Shown here: positions 42,801 through 48,458 of the stretch, one piece after another
How the letters are laid out: the number at the start of each line of letters is the position of its first letter
How positions within the stretch are numbered: the stretch's first letter is position 1
From: Caenorhabditis remanei
Taxonomy: Eukaryota > Nematoda > Chromadorea > Rhabditida > Rhabditidae
Reading direction: 5' to 3'
Assembly: GCF_010183535.1 (NCBI RefSeq)
Contig: NC_071329.1
Location: 2,046,001 to 2,110,000, forward strand
Length of the DNA: 64,000 bases
Notes under the pieces: generated by a model
Told to the model about the DNA's origin: nothing
What the model saw: the letters and a program-made list of their open reading frames with translations, nothing else
The model's database searches: none
Program-made: the position numbers and the translations under genes

Positions 42801-45800
42801 CGATGAGAATCAACAAATTTTGAACATTTGGATTTCTAGGCCACACCGATTTGAGGTTTCTAGGCCAACCGTACTTTAAGGCGGTTTTGAGCGATTTAGC
42901 TTTTTTTTTTTTGAAAGTTTCACCTAAAATCGAAAAGAATCGATAAAAATCGACTCGAAAACAGTCAATAAAAGGAAAATTTGGATTTCTAGGCCACCGA
43001 TTTGAGGTTTCTAGGCCACGGATTACTGCTTTAGCTTTTCGGACTTCCTAGACGTTTTTAAGATGTTTGCAACCAAAAAAAAAGCACTAAAAAACGTTTA
43101 AAAAAAACATTAAAATCACGAAAAATCTGGATATGGGTTTCTAGGCCACCTTCGCATTTTCTAGGCCATCAAATTTATTTTGTTGGTTTTTAGAGTTTTT
43201 TTTTGTATTTTGAGCACTTTGTGCAGTTCTAAAGTGCTTGAAATTAGAAAATTAACAAAATTTCGAGATTTTGGTTTTCTAGGCCACCAGTTTGGTATTC
43301 TAGGCCACATTTCTTAGTGTTTGAGAATGGTTTTTGCAACTATTTGACCCTTTTAAAGCGATTTTTTGACAGAAAATCGGAAATTTGGTTTCCTAGGCCA
43401 CCGATTAAAAGATTTCTAGGCCACAGGTCATTTCTGAAAGTTTGAGACTGTTTTTTGCAACTTTTAAGCTATTTTTCAGCGATTTTTTTATAAAAAACCA
43501 TCTGAAAACGAGAATTTGGGTTTCTAGGCCACCAGCTTGCTTTTCTAGGCCATGCCATCATTTAGAGTGTTTCTTGACCGATTTTTTCGTTTTTTAAGCG
43601 AAAATCTGTTGAAAATTTTTGGCAATTTTTGAAAAGGAAAAAAAAATCCAAAAATTTGTTTTTAAATTTTCAATTTTCCAGCCACTCGACATTCTCCCCA
43701 CCACCGCCATCATTCATCGAAGAGACGCCCGATTTCTCAATGTTCCAAGACTCATCACCGTCCGCCACCGATATCACGACGTCATCTGAATTCCGCTCCG
43801 TCACGTCATCACGAGCATCGTCGTACTGTGGCGTCTCACCACCCAAACCACGCGATCATTTTTCTGAAGGCGTCGAGAAGGCGACGTCACTTCCACCGCT
43901 TCTCACGTTACTGTCATCGTCAAAGTCAACGTCTTCAGCCGCCACCGCCACGTCATCAGGAGGTCCGATTATTCAGTCGAGAATTAATCAGGCGAGACAT
44001 ATGTGTCAGGTTGGAGAAAATTGAAAAATTGAAAAAAAAATTGTTTAAAATAATAATAATAAATTTTGGCGCCCAAAAAATTCAAAATCTGACAAATATG
44101 TTTCAGCTTGTTTTTGCATGGTTTTTTGGTTTGCTTTTTGGGTTACTGTAGCACTATTTGAAGGGGGGGGGGAGGAAAGTGCGCTCTATTGAGAATTGAT
44201 TGAGTTTTTTTTAGAAACGAGATGAGATAGACACAGACAGACAGATGAACAGACGAGAAGGACATCAGGATTTCAGTACACACAGATAGATGTGAAATTT
44301 TGAGGATCTGGGACATCCGGACACCCGGACAGACAGACAGACAGAGGTCTGAATTCTCAAAAATACAGAGATCCGGACGCACCGATTTCTCTGGAAAATT
44401 GAAATTTTTTTGAAATCCGGACATACCGATATTCGGACAGACAGACAAATTGAGAATCGGAAATTCTCGAATTGTGAAAATCTGGACATCCGGACACACA
44501 GAAACCCGGAAGTTCGAAATTTGAGATTTCGAAAATCCGAAATAATGATAATTTTAACGATTTTTGAAAATTTCAAAACATCCGGACACCCGGACACACA
44601 GACGGAGGTCTGAATTCTCAAAAATACAGAAATCCGGACATCCGGACAGACAGACATATCTGGAAAGCTGAAAAAGTTTGAAATCCGGACATCCGTACAG
44701 ACAGACAGACAAGAATCTGAAAATTAGAGTTTTTCGAGTACCGGATTCTCGGAAATTCGATTTTTCGACTTTCTGGACATCCGGACATAGCGATATTCGG
44801 ACAGACAAACAACTGAGAATCGGAAACTCTCGAATTGTGAAAATCTGGACATCCGGACACACAGATCTTCGAAAGTTCGAAAATTGAGATCCCCGTAATT
44901 TCTGAAATCCGAAATAATGATCAGTTTGGAGATTTTTGAAAACTTTGGGACATCCGGACACTCAGACACACAGACAGTGCTCTTAATTCTCGAAAATACG
45001 ACAATCCGGACATCCGGACGCACCGATATAAGTGGAAAATTGAAATTTTTTGAAATCCGGACATCCGTACAGACAGACAGACAAGAATTTGAAAATTAGA
45101 GTTTTTCGAGTTCCGGATTTTCGGAAATTCGATTTTTCAACTTTCTGGACATCCGGACATAGCGATATTCAAATAGACAGTAGTCGAGAAAAAAAAATTC
45201 GGACATCCGGACACGCAGACATCACTCTTGAATTCTTAAAATTAAAATTCTCTCAACATTTGTCGAAATTGAGCACAGAACGGACATCTGGATAATTGGA
45301 CACACAGACATCTGGACTTACTGATTATTTTCATGAATAACCGGACATCCGGACACTAGGACGCACAGATTTTTGCTATTTTTGAAACTGTAGCTCTTGG
45401 GACATCCAGGCACTGAAAATCTAGAAAGAACTTCTGAAAATCACATCTAGACATCCGGATATACAGAAACACAGATAAATTTCTCGGTTATACTTGTCCG
45501 AGAGGACTACACAGATGATTCTCAATAGAGCGCATTTGTTCATCCCCTCCTCCTCACCCTCTTTACCTACCCTTGGTTTTGCTTGATTTCTAACCTGTTT
45601 TGAAACCAAAAACGGTTTTAAAACGTCCCGGCTTCTGCATGTTAACGCTTTCCCTCTTCCCCTAATTTTGCTAATCAATATTTTATTTCTTTGAAAAAAA
45701 TTTAAATATTTAATTCTAGGAATGCGGCAAGTTCTACTGCAGTGAGTGGAACCTCAATCGCCACCACAAACAATCGTGTCCGGCGGCCAAGTTTATCAAC

Positions 45801-47719
45801 GAAATACCTTATTAGTGAGTTTACAAGAATTGGGATACAGATATTTGGATTCAGCGCGTTGAGAGCTTTCAGAAAAGTATAATCATGCCATAGTTTGGAG
45901 AAAATTGGGTCTCGTCACGAAAACTACAGTAATCCACACAGGAATACTGTAGTTTTCGCGTCGAGACCCAACTTACTTCAAACCATGGCATGATTATACT
46001 TTTCTGAAAGCTCTCGACGCGCTGAATTAGAAAATCACGATTGAAATTTAAAAATTCTTGAATTCAAATAAAATCGAAAAAGTGTTTTGACATTTTTTGG
46101 TTGATTTTTCCAATTTTTTCGAAAACAATTATTGTCACCATTATCAGGTCGTCTAGAGCTTTCAGAAAAGTATAATCACGCCCTGATTCGGTGAAAGTTG
46201 GGTCTCGACGCGAAAACTACAGTAATCCACCAGGAATACTGTAGTTTTCGTGGCGGGACCCAACTTGCGTCAAACCATGGCATGATTATACTTTTCTGAA
46301 AGCTCACAATGCGCTGATTCCGAATTTCACATTTTCAAGTATCCCCAATTAAAAAAAAACAAACAAATCTCATTTCAGCGAACCCAAACACGACGCGGAT
46401 CGAGTCGACGTTCGCTTCATGCGAGACGACGCGTGGGGTCGAATGTCTCGCTCGTTTCTCGTCTCGATTTCACCACTGGTCGCCGATTGGTTAGAAAACG
46501 AAAAGTTGACACATTTGCAGTTGGACACAAAGTGGCAAGACATGCGGTTCTTGTTGGATGTCATGACGAAGAATATTCCGATTACTCGTACGTCGTTTTT
46601 TTTTTTTTGCAAAATTGCCGCACAGTTTCATATTTCGAGCGTGTCTTGCTGCCTAGATGAAAACGTGCGGCGAAATTGCGAAAAGGGGCGGAGCCTAAAG
46701 AACTTTTTTTTTGCAGTTGAAAATGTGCACGCCGTCGGTGAACAATCGAAATTCTACCAAACGAAACAAGTGGACACAATGATTGAGGAGTTTTGGGCGG
46801 CACAACAGGTAAGAATGGACATCTGGACACACAGACGGACAGACAGACATCCGGACGAACCGAAATTTTTAATTTTTGGAAATCCGGACGAAGTTCAACA
46901 AAAATTTGAGATTTTGTAAAATGTTGGGACATCCGGACTCGTGGACACACAGATAGATATATAGACAGACATCCGGACATGTGGACATCCGGATATTTTC
47001 GAAAATTTGGAAATCCGGACACACAGATATCCGGAAGTTCGAATTTTGAGATTCCGTATTTTGCGAAATTCCGAAATTATGAATTTAGGGATTTTTGAAC
47101 AAAATTGAGACATCCGGACACACGGACGGACAGACAGACAGACAGACAGACAAATTTTGGCTCAAAAAATCTGAAAATCTGAAAAACTCTGATTTTCGAA
47201 TATCCGGACAACCCGACACACGGACAGCTCTCGAAAATCAAAAATCCGAATTTTGGTACATCCGGACACCTGGGCACACAGATAGACAGAAAAATCCAAA
47301 AACCCAATAATCTGAATTTTCAAAAACTGGAATTTTCGGAAATCCGGACACCTGGACGTTCAGACAGACAGACAGACATACTATACAAGCTCAGAATATC
47401 TGAAAATCTGAAAAAATTTCCCGAAATCCGGACATCCGGACACACGGACAGCTCTAGAAAATCAAAAACCGGAATTTCGGGACATTCGGACACCTGGACA
47501 CACAGATGGACGGAAAAATCCAAATCCTGAAAACCTGAATTTTCAAAAATTGGAATTTTCGGAAATCCGGACACCTGGACGTTCAGACAGACAGACAGAC
47601 ATACTATACAAGCTCAGAATATCTGAAAATCTGAAAAACACTAATTTTCGAAAATCCGGACATCCGGATATCTTGACACACAGACTTCTAAAATCCAAAT
47701 TTTCCAGAATACCGACTAG
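3896..47719 (+). CDS. Multi zinc-finger protein with C-terminal BTB-like domain (15 exons)
   Basis: Exons: 3896-4098, 26877-26982, 29706-29884, 31329-31844, 34848-35129, 36012-36854, 37870-37977, 38121-38471, 39188-40189, 41271-42674, 43682-44009, 45720-45814, 46379-46587, 46717-46808, 47708-47719. Every donor and acceptor is GT-AG, all phases agree, and the sum is 5730 nt (1909 aa plus stop). In order: an acidic N-terminus (about aa 1-68), a Ser/Thr then His/Gln/Pro-rich region (about 70-430), single zinc fingers near aa 449, 711, 875, 1276, 1574 and 1773, an acidic stretch within about aa 1470-1540, and a BTB-like region (about 1806-1906). A nuclear DNA-binding regulator is inferred. I do not recognise the specific ortholog. 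The start is chosen at the first ATG after a strong TTTCAG at 3879, which could be a trans-splice site; an upstream exon is possible. The first intron is about 22.8 kb. Confidence 0.82.
4437..4830. mobile_element. GGCCCG fold-back, two hairpins
   Basis: Hairpin arms CCAGATGGCTATTCGTTAAT and complement, then a second related hairpin (GATGGCCAATTGTTAATG). Flanked by the family's AAATGTAGATCTCGACGAG arm variant. Confidence 0.65.
4831..5261. other. Intron stretch without recognised content
   Basis: AT-rich intron sequence of the zinc-finger gene; no exon or repeat family identified. Confidence 0.4.
5262..5672. mobile_element. GGCCCG fold-back with a 10-bp tandem edge
   Basis: Complete hairpin with ATGTAGATCTCGACGAGTTC at the left and its complement at the right. 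The left edge carries about five copies of CGGGCCGACA (5294-5343). The right edge ends in GCAAGTATG. Confidence 0.7.
6240..7500 (+). repeat. AACGCG..CGCCAG motif array
   Basis: About 14 copies of a 20-22 bp word, roughly AACGCGTC-AAGGCACGCCAG, spaced 50-100 bp in one orientation. The spacers between them partly recur (TCTCAAAATTTTTGGAGAAG). Confidence 0.7.
7501..7999. other. CT-rich intron island
   Basis: Pyrimidine-rich sequence with two CTGCGTCTC-type words (7777-7790 reversed, 7889-7903). No exon seen. Confidence 0.4.
8000..8710. repeat. TTTCTAGGCCACC motif cluster
   Basis: About 16 copies of TTTCTAGGCCAC or its complement GTGGCCTAGAAA in 700 bp, both orientations. Confidence 0.7.
8816..9242. 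mobile_element. Tc1-like fold-back MITE, reverse orientation
   Basis: The right end reads CTTTTTGTCCGGTACTG-TA. The interior matches the element at 13757-14150 when reverse complemented. Confidence 0.7.
9243..10859. other. Mixed intron, mostly unexplained
   Basis: A CT-rich island with GTCTGCGTCTCTC (9582-9594), a few CGTCCC-type words (9850-9910), and one reversed AACGCG word (9952). No coding exon supported. Confidence 0.4.
10860..11690. mobile_element. Tc1-like fold-back cluster with tRNA-like insert
   Basis: Inner hairpin arms GGGCGGTCCCTAGGGAGTTA and complement (11098-11200), then a further arm at 11620-11680. The tRNA-like unit lies between them. Confidence 0.55.
11421..11495 (-). pseudogene. 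tRNA-like Pol III unit (degenerate)
   Basis: The minus strand has an A-box-like TGGCGCAGTGGGG and a B-box GGGTTCGAGTCC about 40 nt apart, followed by a T-run (CTTTTT). The T stem and acceptor stem do not pair well, so this is not a convincing functional tRNA. It sits inside a fold-back repeat region (10.9-11.7 kb). Confidence 0.4.
11691..12237. other. Intron stretch, no gene
   Basis: AT-rich, with a short hairpin around GCATGGAATTCC and CACTTCCATGCAA (12175-12235). Confidence 0.35.
12238..12425. repeat. Fold-back form of the TCCGG family
   Basis: GACATCTAGAATTTTGATAT at the left pairs with ATATAAAAATTCTAGACATC at the right. The outer edges carry GACAGACAGAC and CTGTCTGTATGTGTGTCCGG. Confidence 0.55.
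12621..12629 (+). promoter_or_regulatory. Isolated strong TATA-like box
   Basis: TATAAAAAG followed by GGGACGGGG inside the giant first intron. No exon can be tied to it. Confidence 0.2.
12660..13100. repeat. AGGCCAC motif copies and a CT-rich island
   Basis: GGTTTCTAGGCCA-type copies near 12690, 12780 and 13050-13085, with a non-repeat CT-rich island (12870-13000) between them. Confidence 0.5.
13757..14150. mobile_element. Tc1-like fold-back MITE, forward orientation
   Basis: TA-CAGTACCGGACAAAAAG at the left edge; inner arms TTTTTGTAGTTGACAAC and complement. Near match to the reversed 8816-9242 element. Confidence 0.7.
14151..15633. other. Intron stretch, partly CT-rich, no gene
   Basis: A non-repeat island at 14190-14420, duplicated words near 14430-14540 (GGTCC-ACGGGTGTC / GGTCCTACAGGTGTC), and unique AT-rich sequence after that. 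Confidence 0.35.
15634..16022. mobile_element. Tc1-like fold-back MITE (CAGTACTGGCC ends)
   Basis: TA-CAGTACTGGCCAAAGTTG at the left and TATGGCCAGTA at the right. The long inner hairpin has arms GGCGCATCCTAAGAAGTTAT and complement, one of the cleaner palindromes in the window. Confidence 0.7.
16023..16739. other. Intron stretch with CTT runs, no gene
   Basis: CTTCTTCTT microsatellite-like runs at 16313-16440 and 16510-16530. No exon seen. Confidence 0.4.
16740..16865. repeat. AGGCCAC motif cluster
   Basis: Four copies or near-copies of TTTTCTAGGCCA in 120 bp. Confidence 0.5.
16974..17169. mobile_element. Fold-back MITE, AAGACGTGAGGATTC family, copy 2
   Basis: Same arms and outer TATATGATTAGAAA edge as copy 1. 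The centre contains a second inverted pair around GATACAAGATC. Confidence 0.65.
17500..17745. repeat. GATTCTGA-type low-complexity stretch
   Basis: Irregular runs of CAGATTCTGAA and AATTCTGGAGTC in both orientations. Confidence 0.5.
18133..18572. mobile_element. Tc1-like fold-back MITE (CAGTACCGC ends)
   Basis: TA-CAGTACCGCTCAAAAG at the left and TTACTG-TA at the right, same subfamily as 3035-3470. A partial copy (17945-18130) lies just upstream. Confidence 0.65.
18573..19439. other. Intron stretch with CTGCGTCTC words
   Basis: TTCTGCGTCTCTC (18874-18886) and its reverse GAGAGACGCAGAGA (18991-19004) face each other in a CT/GA-rich island. Scattered TCCGG words follow. Confidence 0.4.
19440..19655. 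repeat. AGGCCAC motif cluster
   Basis: Three pairs of GATGGCCTA and GGATTCTAGGCCAC in opposite orientations, each pair able to form a small hairpin. Confidence 0.55.
19656..20455. other. Intron stretch, no gene
   Basis: A short AC microsatellite (19908-19922), paired GAACCGTTTT-like words near 19740-19775, and TCCGG words. No exon. Confidence 0.35.
20456..20542. repeat. Hairpin with GTTCTTACAA arms, copy 1
   Basis: GTTCTTACAATTGCGC at the left and GCGCAGTTGTAAGAAC at the right, enclosing GAGTCTCTCAATTTCGCAC. Confidence 0.6.
20900..21260. mobile_element. GGCCCG fold-back, full copy
   Basis: CATACTTGC at the left and GCAAGTATG at the right enclose both hairpin arm pairs (GATCTCGACGAGTTCTAT and GGATAGCTATTCGTTAATG). 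Confidence 0.7.
21261..21746. other. Non-repeat intron island
   Basis: Non-repeat sequence with a CT microsatellite (21433-21449). It may be regulatory; no splice-supported exon. Confidence 0.35.
21747..21930. mobile_element. Fold-back MITE, AAGACGTGAGGATTC family, copy 3
   Basis: TATATGACTAGAAAACTGAC at the left and its complement TTTCTAGTCGTATA at the right. The arms match copies 1 and 2. Confidence 0.65.
22328..22632. mobile_element. GGCCCG fold-back, internally deleted
   Basis: Both outer arms are present, but the right inner arm (CACATTAACGAATAGCC) is missing, so the central hairpin is broken. Confidence 0.65.
22633..23209. other. Non-repeat intron island
   Basis: AGAGCGCATTT words at the left, then a CT-rich island up to 23150 with GAAGAGGACGACGTCTTC, a small palindrome. 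Confidence 0.35.
23210..23487. mobile_element. GGCCCG fold-back, internally deleted
   Basis: The left arms are intact; after GGCTTTTTTGGCCATTTGCC the sequence jumps to the right outer arm. Ends GCAAGTATG. Confidence 0.65.
23717..24088. mobile_element. Inverted-repeat element with TCATTTACTAC arrays
   Basis: GGCAAATACTCATTTACTAC at the left end and its complement at the right (about 36 bp near-perfect). Each arm is a run of 12-19 bp units around TCATTTACTAC. The centre is a palindrome with arms CTTAGGCTTAGGTTTCTTAG and complement. Confidence 0.7.
24083..24268. mobile_element. GGCCCG fold-back, right half only
   Basis: Begins mid-element at GCTTTTTTGGCCATTTTCGC and runs to GCAAGTATG. The left half is replaced by the ATTTACTAC array element. 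Confidence 0.65.
24728..24845. repeat. Hairpin with GTTCTTACAA arms, copy 2
   Basis: GTTCTTACAACTGCGCTCCA at the left and GCGCGGTTGCAAGAA at the right; the loop shares TGAGTCTCTCAATTTTGCAC with copy 1. Confidence 0.6.
24846..26657. other. Intron stretch, no gene
   Basis: Mostly unique AT-rich sequence with repeated TAGAGCGCATTTACAC-like words (26290-26530) and one GTCTGTCTGTCTGTC run (26073). Confidence 0.4.
26658..26670 (+). promoter_or_regulatory. CTCTGCGTCTCTC motif upstream of exon 2
   Basis: The motif lies in a non-repetitive CT-rich island about 210 bp before the second exon of the zinc-finger gene, after 22.5 kb of mostly repeat intron. It may mark an internal promoter giving a shorter transcript. 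Confidence 0.3.
26797..26813 (+). repeat. Poly-C run before exon 2
   Basis: A run of about 16 C within a long pyrimidine tract leading to the acceptor at 26876, followed by poly-T and poly-A runs. Confidence 0.8.
27060..28520 (+). repeat. Satellite with 352-355 bp unit, about four copies
   Basis: The landmark TAGAAATAAAG recurs at 27381, 27733, 28088 and 28440. Each unit contains GTCTGTCTGTGTGTCCG and CACGTCCGGATGTCC. It lies in the intron between exons 2 and 3 of the zinc-finger gene. Confidence 0.85.
28521..29401. other. Intron stretch, no gene
   Basis: AT-rich; TCCGG words fade out by 28790 and nothing recognisable follows until the element at 29402. Confidence 0.4.
29402..29673. mobile_element. 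GGGCCGGGCC-ended element, copy 2
   Basis: CATACTTGC at the left and GCAAGTATG at the right. The centre (CTTCAGAATTCAATCAAAAG region) matches copy 1. It lies 33 bp before exon 3 of the zinc-finger gene. Confidence 0.65.
29885..30737. other. Intron stretch, nothing recognised
   Basis: AT-rich intron sequence between exons 3 and 4 of the zinc-finger gene. Confidence 0.4.
30738..31235. mobile_element. Element with about 50-bp inverted ends (TATTATAAATTCAC)
   Basis: TATTATAAATTCACGACACT at the left and its near complement at the right. A nested inverted pair lies inside (CCGTAAAAACTGTATTAGAG / CCACAGTTTTTACGG). A piece of that inner part also occurs at 3558-3584. Confidence 0.7.
32515..32800. 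repeat. GATTCTGA-type low-complexity stretch
   Basis: Same kind of sequence as 17500-17745 (GGTCAGATTCTG, GAATTCTGGAGCTC), here within a zinc-finger gene intron. Confidence 0.5.
33142..33153 (+). promoter_or_regulatory. TTTCCCGCC overlapping a CCAAT box
   Basis: TTTCCCGCCAAT combines an E2F-type site with CCAAT in a GC-richer, non-repeat island of the intron 31845-34847. It may be an intronic enhancer or internal promoter; this is by motif only. Confidence 0.25.
33200..33450. repeat. AGGCCAC motif cluster
   Basis: GGATTCTAGGCCACC-type copies, about nine in 250 bp, within the intron 31845-34847. Confidence 0.6.
35205..35925. repeat. TTTCGAAACGTCCC motif cluster
   Basis: More than 15 copies of GGGACGTTTCGAAACC or its complement in 700 bp. 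Three 120-130 bp blocks in the first half start GACAATTTTTCGGCCTAAAA or similar. Lies in the intron 35130-36011. Confidence 0.7.
36070..36132 (+). other. Zinc finger 1 (CCHC type)
   Basis: Cys-x2-Cys-x12-His-x3-Cys, about aa 449-469, with CPNC at the knuckle and LQRHRQSC at the helix. It lies alone in a long disordered exon. The last zinc ligand is Cys, not His. Confidence 0.8.
36882..37058. mobile_element. 175-bp hairpin family, copy 1
   Basis: Arms TTGAGAGCTTTCAGAAAAGT and complement; central arms GCGAAAACTACAGTA and complement. Begins 28 bp after an exon. Confidence 0.75.
37183..37357. mobile_element. 175-bp hairpin family, copy 2
   Basis: Same arms as copy 1; central loop CCACCCGGAC. 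Confidence 0.75.
37474..37652. mobile_element. 175-bp hairpin family, copy 3
   Basis: Same arms as copy 1; complete hairpin. Confidence 0.75.
37738..37820. mobile_element. 175-bp hairpin family, half copy
   Basis: Right half only, from ACTGTAGTTTTCGCGTCG to CTCTCAACGCGCTGAA; ends 50 bp before zinc-finger-2 exon. Confidence 0.7.
37871..37933 (+). other. Zinc finger 2 (CCHC type)
   Basis: Cys-x2-Cys-x12-His-x3-Cys (CQSC ... LRRHYNTC), about aa 711-731. The first Cys codon directly follows the codon split by the intron. The exon carries this finger and little else. Confidence 0.8.
38515..39140 (+). repeat. AGGCCAC motif cluster filling an intron
   Basis: Motif copies spaced 100-150 bp, several preceded by GGGGACTAGTTTTCC. 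This composite accounts for most of the intron 38472-39187. Confidence 0.65.
39222..39284 (+). other. Zinc finger 3 (CCHC type)
   Basis: Cys-x2-Cys-x12-His-x3-Cys (CERC ... LKRHRATC), about aa 875-895. It is near the start of a 1-kb exon that is otherwise Pro/Gln/Thr-rich and low in complexity. Confidence 0.8.
40205..41220 (+). repeat. AGGCCAC motif cluster filling an intron
   Basis: About 14 copies, nearly all in the same orientation (TTTCTAGGCCACC), alternating with GGTTTTGAGCGATTTT-like spacer. Accounts for the intron 40190-41270. Confidence 0.7.
41506..41571 (+). other. Zinc finger 4 (canonical CCHH)
   Basis: Cys-x2-Cys-x12-His-x4-His (CPEC ... VKRHRMAVH), about aa 1276-1297. It is the only finger in the protein with the classical C2H2 ligand set. 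Confidence 0.85.
41870..41930 (+). repeat. 15-bp coding repeat in exon 10
   Basis: GGTTACGGTGCCAGC in three perfect copies plus a partial, encoding repeated VTVPA. Confidence 0.85.
42400..42462 (+). other. Zinc finger 5 (CCHC type)
   Basis: Cys-x2-Cys-x12-His-x3-Cys (CTGC ... LRRHRTGC), about aa 1574-1594. It is followed by a basic then charged, probably helical segment. An acidic run (about 42165-42265) lies upstream. Confidence 0.8.
42830..43555 (+). repeat. AGGCCAC motif cluster filling an intron
   Basis: Paired copies (TTTCTAGGCCACC then a second within about 25 bp) at about 100-bp spacing. Spacer text is shared with the cluster at 40205-41220, so the two introns exchanged or duplicated sequence. 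Confidence 0.7.
44004..45779 (+). other. Zinc finger 6 (CCHC), split by an intron
   Basis: Cys-x2-Cys-x12-His-x4-Cys, about aa 1773-1794. The first Cys and Gln are at 44004-44009; the rest begins at 45720 (ECGKFYCSEWNLNRHH). The 1.7-kb intron between the first and second zinc ligands holds TCCGG-type tandem repeats, so correct splicing across that array is needed to make this finger. Confidence 0.78.
44220..45480 (+). repeat. TCCGG tandem array, about 371-bp unit
   Basis: AATCCGAAATAATGAT recurs at about 44535 and 44907, and ACATCCGTACAGACAGACAG at about 44690 and 45061. Accounts for the intron that splits zinc finger 6. The words CATCCGGACACACAGAC and GACAGACAGAC dominate. Confidence 0.75.
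45850..46027. mobile_element. 175-bp hairpin family, copy 5
   Basis: Complete hairpin, GCGCGTTGAGAGCTTTCAG at the left edge. In the intron just before the BTB exons. Confidence 0.75.
46147..46320. mobile_element. 175-bp hairpin family, copy 6
   Basis: Complete hairpin, same intron as copy 5, same direction. Confidence 0.75.
46379..46808 (+). other. C-terminal BTB/POZ-like region
   Basis: Two exons (46379-46587 and 46717-46808) encode about 100 residues with a BTB-like pattern. There is a strand start (VDVRFMRDD), then FLVSISPLVADWL in the place of the usual 'aaSpvFramf' helix, then LLDVMTKNIPITLENV matching the 'lLdfiYtg-itleNv' block, and a final helix pair (VDTMIEEFW). The fold is assigned by pattern only. 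BTB domains usually mediate dimerisation or Cullin-3 binding; either role here is inference. Confidence 0.6.
46809..47700 (+). repeat. TCCGG tandem array, about 230-bp unit
   Basis: ACCTGGACGTTCAGACAGAC recurs about 230 bp apart (near 47350 and 47573). Fills the last intron of the zinc-finger gene. Confidence 0.7.
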
Positions 47720-47775
47720 CTCCGCCCCCTTCTCCAACTAATCCTCCTCATCATTATCTCCCAATCCATCTACCT

Positions 47776-47799
47776 CTCTGCGTCTCTCTTCTATAAATA
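47776..47799 (+). promoter_or_regulatory. CTGCGTCTC motif and TATAAATA box
   Basis: CTCTGCGTCTCTC followed 4 nt later by TATAAATA (47792-47799), about 660 bp upstream of the small membrane gene and just after the zinc-finger gene stops. This suggests the small gene has its own promoter. The CTGCGTCTC word is common in nematode promoters. Confidence 0.4.
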
Positions 47800-48458
47800 C
47801 GTCGTTGTGTCATTTCAAAATCTCATTCTCACCAATCCCCTCGCTCCCCCCGATTGCTCAATTTTCACGTTGTTTATTGCCAATTTAATCCTCCTAATTA
47901 CCCCCCTAATTAAGCTCCGCCCCCCGATTGCCTTTCGATTAATAATCTCTCTCTCTCTGTCTCTTTTTTTGTTTTCTATAATAAGTGTTTTTTAATATGT
48001 CCCGTTGAAACTTGTGATCTCAAAAAGAAAAAAATTTCTGATTTTTTTTTTGGCTGAAAATTTTTCCCACTCGCTAGTTTCAGAATTGTTTAAATAGGTA
48101 CTCACCACACCCTGGCCTCCATTTAGTATACCATTATGTGTCGATGACTGATCTCTCCGTTTTTTTTTCTTTCGGTATCTTTTGGAAAAAAATTACAGTT
48201 AAAAAAAAAATTTTTTTGGAATTTTTTTTTTGGCTGAAAATTTTTTCTCACTCTCTCTCTCTCTCTTTCATTATTTATGCTTCTCACTATTCTTTCCCAT
48301 CGATCCCGAATGACAGTTTGTTTTATATTTTATAAAAAATTCCGTTAAAATTTTTTTTGATGTTGTTGCATTTTTTTCAGTACACACTGCGAGTTGACAG
48401 GCCGTTTAGCTGCTTTTTTCCAAAAAAAAAAAACTTAAAATTTCAAAAAATTCTAGAT

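Noticed and set aside
44143..47741. Minus-strand frames rich in Cys-Pro-Asp-Val-Arg-Met-Ser
   Set aside because: Translation of the CCGGATGTC word of the TCCGG arrays, not a protein family.
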